From the NCBI GenBank assembly GCA_025058955.1, contig JANXDV010000066.1, positions 1 to 5,784 of the forward strand: a DNA stretch of 5,784 nt. The letters are read 5' to 3'. The notes under the pieces were generated by a model, which ran no database searches, was not told where the DNA came from, and saw only the letters and a program-made list of their open reading frames with translations. Made by a program: the position numbers and the translations under genes. The DNA is from Archaeoglobaceae archaeon. GTDB lineage: Archaea > Halobacteriota > Archaeoglobi > Archaeoglobales > Archaeoglobaceae. Positions 1 through 5,575 of this stretch are shown piece by piece. The stretch's first letter is position 1. Every line of letters starts with the position of its first letter.

Positions 1-24
1 TCTACGGACTGCTACTGCTTGAAT

Positions 25-31
25 AGGTGAT
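25..31 (+). promoter_or_regulatory. Ribosome-binding site deciding the GTG start of mmp8
   Basis: AGGTGAT, a strong match to the archaeal anti-Shine-Dalgarno sequence, ends 3 bases before the GTG at 35. It supports that GTG over the GTG at 47 and the ATG at 50. Confidence 0.7.
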
Positions 32-34
32 CGA

Positions 35-880
35 GTGGACGAGCATGTGATGGAACTGCTTGGGAAGGCAAGAGCGGTTGTGAGGGATGGAAAAGTTGTT
101 GAAGTTTCAGAGCCAAAGATCGAATATTGTCCACTCTTCAAGAAGCTCCATGGGATTGAGAGAATAACAAAAGAAGAAATTGTGAAGAATCTAAGCTATA
201 GGATCGAGAACTTTGGACTTTTTACCGCAAAAAGAAAGATCATTGAAGAGAGGGTTTTCGCAACCTTTGGCGCCTCTGAGATCTTCTTCAGTTGTCTGAA
301 AAGTGGTTTTCTCGATGCTGTTGTTATCGTTGCGGATTGTGCTGGCACAGTTGTTACTTCTAACCCAAAACTCGTTCAGGGTCTTGGTGGAAGGATCTCA
401 GGAGTTGTAAAGACTTCGCCAGTTGCAGAGGTTATTGAGAGAATTGAGAATGAGGGAGGTTATGTTTTAAGCAGAGATGCGGAGATCGATCAGGTAAAAG
501 GCGTTCTTTTTGCAATTGAGAAGGGTTTTAAGAAAATAGGAGTTACTTTAACTAATCCTGAAGATGCAAAAGCTTGTGCAAAGATTGAAAAAGAGAGGGA
601 TGTTAAAATTCTCAAATTTGCTGTCCACACAACTGGAGTCGAATGGAGTAAAGAAGATGCATTAAACTTCGATCTGATCACGCTATGTGCTTCAAAAAGC
701 TTAAGAGAGAACTTAAAAGGAATTGCAAAGGCTCAGGCGGGTGAATCTATTCCAATTGTGGCAATCTCAGAATTTGGAAAACTCGCTCTGCTTGAAAGAG
801 CTAAAGATTTAAATGGAATTCTTATAATCTCAAAGCCACTTCCAGAACTTAGCCAGAACCAACCAAAGCCATTGGTGTAG
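35..880 (+). CDS. mmp8: Methanogenesis marker protein 8 (DUF2099 family)
   Basis: A soluble protein of 281 residues with no signal peptide or membrane segment, matching in length and overall pattern the methanogenesis marker 8 family. Recognisable stretches are YCPLF near residue 31, ADCAGTVV near 100-107, LVQGLGGR near 113-120, an IDQVKGV segment near 151-157, and VHTTG at 197-201. It has five cysteines (about 32, 87, 102, 181 and 218), which could include metal or redox ligands, but no classic Fe-S motif. The family is confined almost entirely to MCR-encoding archaea and its biochemical role is unknown to me. The GTG start is chosen because AGGTGAT lies 3-4 bases upstream; the in-frame GTG at 47 and ATG at 50 lack comparable sites. 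It sits 8 bases before atwA, so the two are very likely co-transcribed, which suggests a role linked to MCR activation or maintenance. Family assignment is from memory of the sequence pattern. Confidence 0.9.
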   Translation: MDEHVMELLGKARAVVRDGKVVEVSEPKIEYCPLFKKLHGIERITKEEIVKNLSYRIENFGLFTAKRKIIEERVFATFGASEIFFSCLKSGFLDAVVIVADCAGTVVTSNPKLVQGLGGRISGVVKTSPVAEVIERIENEGGYVLSRDAEIDQVKGVLFAIEKGFKKIGVTLTNPEDAKACAKIEKERDVKILKFAVHTTGVEWSKEDALNFDLITLCASKSLRENLKGIAKAQAGESIPIVAISEFGKLALLERAKDLNGILIISKPLPELSQNQPKPLV

Positions 881-884
881 GTGG
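879..884 (+). promoter_or_regulatory. Ribosome-binding site of atwA, overlapping the mmp8 stop codon
   Basis: AGGTGG starts inside the TAG stop of mmp8 and ends 4 bases before the ATG at 889. The overlap suggests translational coupling of the two genes. Confidence 0.65.
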
Positions 885-888
885 TGTT

Positions 889-2523
889 ATGGTCGTCGAA
901 GTTCGAGAGCTATTAAAGATCTACCCTTTAAGCAATGGAAAAGAGCTAAGAGCTCTCGAAATTGACCATCTTAGAATAAAAAAAGGCGAATTGGTTGGAT
1001 TACTCGGAAAAAGCGGTAGTGGGAAGACTACTTTGTTAAGGATACTCAGAGGGGTTGAAAAATTCAACCGAGGAGAAGTTTCGATCGATGGTATTGTATT
1101 AAAACCTGACTCTCCAGCAGAAGATTTTAGAAAAGTGATGGAAAAGACCGCAATACATCTACAGCGCTCCTTCGGACTTTGGTCTGAAAAAGTAATTGAA
1201 AACGTGATCAGAGCCTTAGCTTACGTTCAATTAGGTGAAGAAGTTTTACCAGAATGGGACCCCGTTTTCTATGAGGGATTGAAAGAAGAGGCGATGAAAT
1301 TGCTTGAAATCGTAGAGCTAAAGCACAAGGCGGAATGTTGGGCTGAAATTCTCAGTGGTGGTGAGAAGCAAAGGCTGATCCTTGCAAGACAGCTTGCAAA
1401 AAAGCCCTCTATTTTGCTTTTAGATGAATTTGGGACAATGACTTGTCCTGAAACAAGAAAAAAGGCGATAGAAGTTATTAAAAGGGTAAACAAAGAGCTT
1501 GGGATAACTGTAATCTTCTCCTCCCACATGCCCGAAATACACAGAGCTCTCGCAGAGAGAGTTGTTTTGATCGGTAATGGCAGAGTTTTGGATGAAGGAG
1601 AAGCGGAGGAGATGATCAAAAAATTCCTCTCTGAGCTTGAAGCACCAAAAGTTGGAAAGAAAAGAATAGGAGGAGAAGTAATTAGGCTTGAAAATGTGAG
1701 AAAGAGATACTACGTAATCCCCGGAGGGCAGACGCTTGATCTTAAAGATGTCTCTTTCTCAATTAGAAGGGGCGAGATCGTTGGTTTTATTGGTAGAAGT
1801 GGAAGTGGAAAAACGGTCTTGGCAAGACTAATCTCGGGACTTGAACTTCCAGATGAAGGGAAGATCAGAATAAGGATCGAAAGAAAGTGGGTTGATTTTA
1901 GCAATTTCGGAAGGAGAAGTGTAGAGGTTAGAAGAAAGATCGGAATACTGCATCAAGAGTTTGCCTTGCCTTTCTGGGCAAAAGTATCGGAAATGATCTC
2001 TTATAAGATCAGGATCAAAAAAGAGACCGCAGTTGAAGAAGCGATGAAAAAGGCTGAGAAAATTGGAATAAGTGAAAGTCTTTTTGATGCGATCTATCGA
2101 TTGACCGATCTTCCAAAAGAAGAGGCGGAGATCAGACTAAAAAGGCTTGGATTGTCCTATGGAATAATAAAAGAGCTTTTTCCTGAGAGTTCAGAGGATC
2201 TAAGTGCGGTATATCCAATTCTTGAAAGATTGAACTTACCAAATGAGATCTTAGATCGGGAAAGTCATGAACTTTCTGGTGGAGAAGCTATAAGGCTTGG
2301 AATCGTGCTTGCATCGATCACAAAGCCAAAAATTCTAATCCTTGATGAACCTTTTGGCGATATTGATCCAGTGACGCTTAGAAAGGTTGCAAACTTCCTT
2401 AAGGAGATGAATTTAAGAGATAGGACGACAATGCTCATTGTAAGCCACCAGCATGAGCTCGTGAAAGAGCTTGCGGACAGAGTCTTGCTTGTTGAAGATG
2501 GAAAAGTTCAAGAAGTAAAGTAG
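889..2523 (+). CDS. atwA: Methyl-coenzyme M reductase activation ATPase, component A2 (AtwA)
   Basis: A 544-residue cytoplasmic protein made of two fused ABC-type nucleotide-binding domains with no transmembrane part. Component A2 supplies the ATP-dependent step in reductive activation of MCR, bringing the nickel of F430 to Ni(I). Domain 1 has Walker A GKSGSGKT (40-47), Q-loop Gln92, signature LSGGEKQ (155-161), Walker B ILLLDE (to 180) and switch His213. Domain 2 has GRSGSGKT (302-309), Gln356, LSGGEAIRL (462-470), ILILDEPFGDID (482-493) and His520. In domain 1 the usual Pro after the catalytic Glu is Phe, and the D-loop reads GTMTCPE instead of a GxxD form. Domain 2 has about 40 extra residues between Q-loop and signature; I recall this as normal for AtwA, and it separates the protein from ABC transporter ATPases and from RNase L inhibitor/ABCE1, which also has an N-terminal ferredoxin domain absent here. 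Length fits the family. It follows mmp8 closely and overlaps mmp14 tail to tail by 16 bases. Confidence 0.96.
   Translation: MVVEVRELLKIYPLSNGKELRALEIDHLRIKKGELVGLLGKSGSGKTTLLRILRGVEKFNRGEVSIDGIVLKPDSPAEDFRKVMEKTAIHLQRSFGLWSEKVIENVIRALAYVQLGEEVLPEWDPVFYEGLKEEAMKLLEIVELKHKAECWAEILSGGEKQRLILARQLAKKPSILLLDEFGTMTCPETRKKAIEVIKRVNKELGITVIFSSHMPEIHRALAERVVLIGNGRVLDEGEAEEMIKKFLSELEAPKVGKKRIGGEVIRLENVRKRYYVIPGGQTLDLKDVSFSIRRGEIVGFIGRSGSGKTVLARLISGLELPDEGKIRIRIERKWVDFSNFGRRSVEVRRKIGILHQEFALPFWAKVSEMISYKIRIKKETAVEEAMKKAEKIGISESLFDAIYRLTDLPKEEAEIRLKRLGLSYGIIKELFPESSEDLSAVYPILERLNLPNEILDRESHELSGGEAIRLGIVLASITKPKILILDEPFGDIDPVTLRKVANFLKEMNLRDRTTMLIVSHQHELVKELADRVLLVEDGKVQEVK
902..960 (+). repeat. Perfect 10-bp inverted repeat near the start of atwA
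   Basis: TTCGAGAGCT at 902-911 is the exact reverse complement of AGCTCTCGAA at 951-960, with a 39-base loop. It begins 11 bases after the atwA ATG. It could form a stem in the mRNA close to the start codon, but arms of this size at this spacing can arise by chance somewhere in a window this long, and the bases are also coding. Confidence 0.35.
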
Positions 2524-3956
2524 CCTGACTGCAACTTTATCCTCTCATTGAGAACACAACCACCAAACCTTAAACCTCCAAGCGGATTTTTTGGATTTCC
2601 AAGAGCATTCATACACCTCGCCATAACCGCAGCACCTCTTGCCAAGCCATCATCAACGAAAACAAGATTTTTCTCTGGCTTTTTAAAAAATCCAAGATCC
2701 TGTAGCTCCTCAAGAATTAACCATGGTTTTTTTCCAGTAATTCCCGCTCTTCCAGTTATGCCAATTGCTATATTCTCTAATAAAAAACCATTTGAATGTA
2801 TAACTTCAAGAACTCTCCTAAAAACTTTTGCCATAACAACGTCGATCGTTGCAAGTAACAGCTTTCGATCCTCTATTTCCGCTCCAATCTTCTCTAACTC
2901 ATCGAATTTACTCCCATTATCCCCAACATCGCAACCAACGAGCAAAATACCCGCTTCTTCAGCAGCTTTGGCATTTACAGGAATTTTTCCAAATCTTCTA
3001 CAGCTTGGAGCCAATTTTTCGACTCTAATATGCTTATGAATTTCCTCCGCAAGATCAATCGCTTCCTCAGTAATGCTATACTCACTTTCAAACTTCAGAT
3101 CGATTGCAGAGGCATCCTTCTGCTTAAGAAAACCCTTGACTATCGCATCTGCAATCGCTCCACCGAGTCCACAGAAGTTTCCTATGGTTCTCGCATATGG
3201 TAGATCGTCGTTCGTGATCCTACCTTTAAAAGTAGTGCCGAAGTCCATAGAGATGCATGGATTTCTGAAGTCAACATCAGTCCATTTAGCTCCTTCCTTG
3301 ATTCCAGCAGTCGATAACTCTCCTTCCATCTCATTTGCAACGATCTCTGCCCCGGTAGAACCTCTTGGAGGTAAAACACTCGCAACTGAGCCATCGAAGA
3401 AAACCTTATCGAGAAAACTAAATCTACGCACCTTTTCAGGAAGATTTTCCTTTATAACAGCGGGAACCATTTTGCTTGGCGGAATTCCAGCTAAAAGCGT
3501 TCCATCTGCCAAGGCTTGAATGAAGGTTCCTATATCGCTTGGATTCTCAAAATGTGCAACAACTCCCGTTGAACGGACGCAGAAGTCTAAATCTGAAACA
3601 CTTATTCCCGCCTTATTGCATGACTCCACTACGCATTCTCTAACAATCTCGGCAATTGATTGTCTTGTCAATGGAATTCCGAAGATCGTTTCACCAAAGA
3701 TCGTTTCACCAATTCTCGGCTTTCTCACATTTCGAGTTAGTTTTACGACTTTGTTAACGAGGAAAGTTTTTCCGGTCGTTAAATCGGTTGCGGTGAGAAT
3801 GCATTTAGTCGTGGTATTACCAACTTCAACGGAAGCGACGATGTAAAGAGATAGGCTTCCCGCTTCCATTGAAGCTCCATCCGACTTTTTATGGAGAGAA
3901 ATGTATTCACTTTTAGCTATTCTGGGTTTAGCTGATAAAAGAGATAATCTAACCAT
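2508..3956 (-). CDS. mmp14: Methanogenesis marker protein 14, ASKHA-fold ATP-binding type
   Basis: A 482-residue soluble protein, fitting the size and pattern of the methanogenesis marker 14 family, found in MCR-encoding archaea and of unknown function. The sequence shows the layout of an ASKHA (actin, sugar kinase, Hsp70) fold: a phosphate-1 loop VEVGNTTTK (43-51), a phosphate-2 loop MDFGTTFKGRI (237-247), and a late glycine/alanine-rich segment VFVDDGLARGAAVMARCMN (432-450) resembling an adenosine motif. This is reminiscent of reductive activators of corrinoid proteins (RACo-type), but the ferredoxin domain of those proteins is missing, so ATP use is inferred. The ATG at 3956 lies inside the last codons of nifB (8-base overlap) and has no good ribosome-binding site. 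An in-frame ATG at 3869 has GGAG five bases upstream and would give 453 residues, still keeping the first loop. I keep the longer form because its length fits the family as I recall it. Last gene of the minus-strand set; a 5-residue tandem duplication lies at 83-92. Confidence 0.88.
   Translation of the reverse strand: MVRLSLLSAKPRIAKSEYISLHKKSDGASMEAGSLSLYIVASVEVGNTTTKCILTATDLTTGKTFLVNKVVKLTRNVRKPRIGETIFGETIFGIPLTRQSIAEIVRECVVESCNKAGISVSDLDFCVRSTGVVAHFENPSDIGTFIQALADGTLLAGIPPSKMVPAVIKENLPEKVRRFSFLDKVFFDGSVASVLPPRGSTGAEIVANEMEGELSTAGIKEGAKWTDVDFRNPCISMDFGTTFKGRITNDDLPYARTIGNFCGLGGAIADAIVKGFLKQKDASAIDLKFESEYSITEEAIDLAEEIHKHIRVEKLAPSCRRFGKIPVNAKAAEEAGILLVGCDVGDNGSKFDELEKIGAEIEDRKLLLATIDVVMAKVFRRVLEVIHSNGFLLENIAIGITGRAGITGKKPWLILEELQDLGFFKKPEKNLVFVDDGLARGAAVMARCMNALGNPKNPLGGLRFGGCVLNERIKLQSGYFTS
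3681..3710 (-). repeat. 15-bp tandem duplication inside mmp14
   Basis: Two adjacent 15-base units, 3681-3695 and 3696-3710, differ only at their first base on the + strand (g versus a). In the protein they encode GETIF twice in succession (residues 83-92), in frame. Confidence 0.85.
3875..3878 (-). promoter_or_regulatory. Possible internal ribosome-binding site in mmp14
   Basis: GGAG on the minus strand lies five bases before an in-frame ATG at 3869-3867. It competes with the site-less ATG at 3956 as the true start, or could allow a second, shorter product. Confidence 0.35.
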
Positions 3957-4815
3957 GGAAGTAAGTGCTACTCACCGCTTTTTCCTTCCCTGGAATTCCG
4001 CAGGCATCCGCTCTGCATTGTCTGCAAAGTCTAAAGACTCTTAAATACTTAGAAGCTACTTCTCTCGCCTTTTCAAGTTCATCGCAAGTCGGTCTTCTCC
4101 AATCTTTAAAGCTGTGTAGAGGAATGAGCGGAATTATGTTCATGATAAAGGCTCCTCTTTTCTTTGACTCGATCGCGATTTTCTCGATCTCTTTGTCATT
4201 TAAATCTGGAATTAGAACTACGTTTATCTTAACAGCCATTCCCGCTTCAGCTGACGCTTTTACACCTTCAAGCTGTTTCTCGATCAAAAGCTTTGCTCCT
4301 TCGACACCACTAAACCTTTTTCCATTGTATTCAACCCATTCGTAGATCTTCGCCCCTATCTCCGGATCGATCGCATTGATCGTAACCGTAACCGTTTTAA
4401 CGTTCAATCTCTTCAGTTCTTCAATTTTATCCGCCAAAAGAAGCCCATTTGTTGCTATACAGAGAATTAGCTCTGGATAATTCTCGTGGACGAGCTTAAG
4501 GGTTTTAAAAGACTCCTCGTTAGCAAGAACTTCTCCAGGACCTGCGATTCCTACCACTTTAAGTGGATAATTCTTCCTTGCTTCCTCAACCCTTTTTAAA
4601 GCTTCTTCAGCGTTAACTATGCAAGCAGAAACCCCTGGGCGATATTCGCACTTGTCGATCTTCCTCGTGCAATAGCCACATTGGATGTTGCATCTTGGGG
4701 CAACAGGTAAATGAATTCTTGCAAAAGTGAAGTGTGCTTTCTCGCTATAGCAAGGATGAGCGGAGGTTAGATGAGCAAACTTACTTCCAACCTTCTCCCA
4801 GGTCTCTTCTTTCAT
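3949..4815 (-). CDS. nifB: NifB-type radical SAM enzyme, short archaeal form
   Basis: A 288-residue radical S-adenosylmethionine protein with the hallmark NifB motifs. NifB fuses two [4Fe-4S] units and inserts carbide and sulfide to make the 8Fe-9S-C L-cluster (NifB-co). Residues 20-31 read HPCYSEKAHFTF, giving the likely cluster ligands His20 and Cys22. The SAM-cluster motif CxxxCxxC is Cys42, Cys46, Cys49. Cys56 lies in KCEYRPGV, AGPGE is at 91-95, ATNG at 121-124, and the C-terminal CRQCRADACG (264-273) holds the remaining cluster cysteines. All expected cysteines are present, so it should be active. It ends just after this motif and lacks the C-terminal NifX-like domain of many bacterial NifB proteins, as is usual in methanogens. 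The common ESRPGV motif reads EYRPGV here, with an additional Cys at 65. No nifH, nifD or nifK is in the window. It sits 3 bases after the DUF169 gene and overlaps mmp14, so a role with the MCR activation genes is a reasonable inference. Confidence 0.95.
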   Translation of the reverse strand: MKEETWEKVGSKFAHLTSAHPCYSEKAHFTFARIHLPVAPRCNIQCGYCTRKIDKCEYRPGVSACIVNAEEALKRVEEARKNYPLKVVGIAGPGEVLANEESFKTLKLVHENYPELILCIATNGLLLADKIEELKRLNVKTVTVTINAIDPEIGAKIYEWVEYNGKRFSGVEGAKLLIEKQLEGVKASAEAGMAVKINVVLIPDLNDKEIEKIAIESKKRGAFIMNIIPLIPLHSFKDWRRPTCDELEKAREVASKYLRVFRLCRQCRADACGIPGKEKAVSSTYFHG

Positions 4816-4818
4816 CTC

Positions 4819-5553
4819 TCAACCCTCTTTTGCCTTTAGAGCTTTATATGCCTTTTTATCTCTCGCACTTGGAATTGCATTCTGCGAGAAGTGCTTCACA
4901 AATTCCACAATTTCTTCGAAGAACTTGAAAGGAAATCCGAGCAAAGCTTCGTCTTCGCGGATATCTGTTGACATTCTACATCCAAAACAGCCAAGACTAA
5001 GGTTTATCTTTTGCCTCTTGAAGGGAATTGCGGTGCAATCTAAGCAAGTTGCTCTCATCACCGCTGTGTTGAGTTCAACCCTTTCACCCTTCATCGCATT
5101 AACGTATGCAAGCATGATCCACATGAGCTTTTCAGGCTGGTCTTCTACAATTACAACATCTGGTTCCATTATTGCGGTTTCAAGTGGGAAAAGGTATAGA
5201 TCCTCAACTTCTCCGGGAGCAAAATTCTCCACATCCCCATAGAGCTTGGCTCCAACAACAGGATCTTTCGAGATCCCGACCTTTAAAGAATGTTCTCCAG
5301 TTCTAAAACCTTCTGGCAAAGGTTTAAAGCCGAAAATGTTTGCAGATGGAGCGCAACCAATCTCTTCTCTTCCTATGATCACATGCTCTCCTTTTCTAGC
5401 TTCCATTAAGGCTTGACAGTAGCGATAACCTTTCAGCCTTTTTGCGTTCACTTCAAGCTTTTTTGGAGAAATTTTAACTCCCACAGGATAGCTCCTTAAC
5501 CCAAGAATTTCTCTAAGCTCCTTTGCTTTTTTTCTTAGCTCTGAGATGTCCAC
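4819..5553 (-). CDS. Cysteine-rich DUF169 family protein
   Basis: A 244-residue soluble protein of the uncharacterised DUF169 family, recognised from SYPVGVKI near the start, the YCQALMEARKGE segment (about 45-56), GCAPSANIFGF (66-76) and a later GCFGCRMS (188-195). Six cysteines are seen: Cys46, Cys67, the pair Cys170-x2-Cys173, and the pair Cys189-x2-Cys192. Two CxxC pairs only 15 residues apart suggest a bound metal or Fe-S cluster; this is inference. No catalytic function is known to me. The frame is open back to an ATG at 5622, but that would overlap the upstream gene by 47 bases and add an odd hydrophobic N-terminus. The GTG at 5553 has GGGTGA five bases upstream and leaves a 22-base gap, so I prefer it. 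It lies between the HdrD-like gene and nifB in a tight operon, suggesting a role in redox or iron-sulfur handling. Confidence 0.85.
   Translation of the reverse strand: MDISELRKKAKELREILGLRSYPVGVKISPKKLEVNAKRLKGYRYCQALMEARKGEHVIIGREEIGCAPSANIFGFKPLPEGFRTGEHSLKVGISKDPVVGAKLYGDVENFAPGEVEDLYLFPLETAIMEPDVVIVEDQPEKLMWIMLAYVNAMKGERVELNTAVMRATCLDCTAIPFKRQKINLSLGCFGCRMSTDIREDEALLGFPFKFFEEIVEFVKHFSQNAIPSARDKKAYKALKAKEG
4822..4827 (-). promoter_or_regulatory. Ribosome-binding site of nifB within the end of the DUF169 gene
   Basis: GAGGGT on the minus strand overlaps the last codons of the DUF169 gene, 6-7 bases before the nifB ATG (4815-4813). It supports that start and coupled translation. Confidence 0.65.
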
Positions 5554-5558
5554 AAGAG

Positions 5559-5564
5559 TCACCC
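5559..5564 (-). promoter_or_regulatory. Ribosome-binding site deciding the GTG start of the DUF169 gene
   Basis: GGGTGA on the minus strand lies five bases before GTG at 5553-5551, in the 22-base gap after the upstream stop codon. It argues against the earlier in-frame ATG at 5622. Confidence 0.65.
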
Positions 5565-5575
5565 AAAAAATAAAG

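Noticed and set aside
1..26. Possible end of an upstream + strand gene (frame reading YGLLLLE then TAG at 24-26)
   Set aside because: Only seven codons are visible and all three frames reach stops by base 30, so the correct frame and any product cannot be told. A gene ending here is plausible given the missing promoter for mmp8.
1269..1904. Minus-strand open frames inside atwA (1269-1619, 1710-1904)
   Set aside because: They lie opposite conserved ABC motifs and have shadow-like composition with no family resemblance.
889..2523. Interpretation of atwA as an ABC transporter ATPase or as ABCE1/RNase L inhibitor
   Set aside because: There is no permease gene nearby, no N-terminal ferredoxin domain, the domain 2 insertion and domain 1 D-loop fit AtwA, and the neighbours are methanogenesis markers.
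2511..2546. Possible small hairpin around the atwA/mmp14 junction (AAAGT and ACTTT arms)
   Set aside because: The arms are only five bases and there is no following U-tract; it is indistinguishable from chance.
3182..3394. A 70-residue minus-strand frame inside mmp14
   Set aside because: It is a same-strand, shifted-frame reading of mmp14, with no evidence of frameshifting or a start site.
2548..3846. Several open frames on the + strand opposite mmp14 (2548-3039, 3073-3519, 3520-3846)
   Set aside because: They are antisense to a well-conserved gene, rich in Ser/Pro/Phe as expected for a reversed coding strand, and show no recognisable domain or ribosome-binding site.
3965..5242. Plus-strand open frames opposite nifB and the DUF169 gene (3965-4345, 4734-4928, 4925-5242)
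   Set aside because: They overlap conserved cysteine motifs of the real genes on the other strand and resemble no protein I know.
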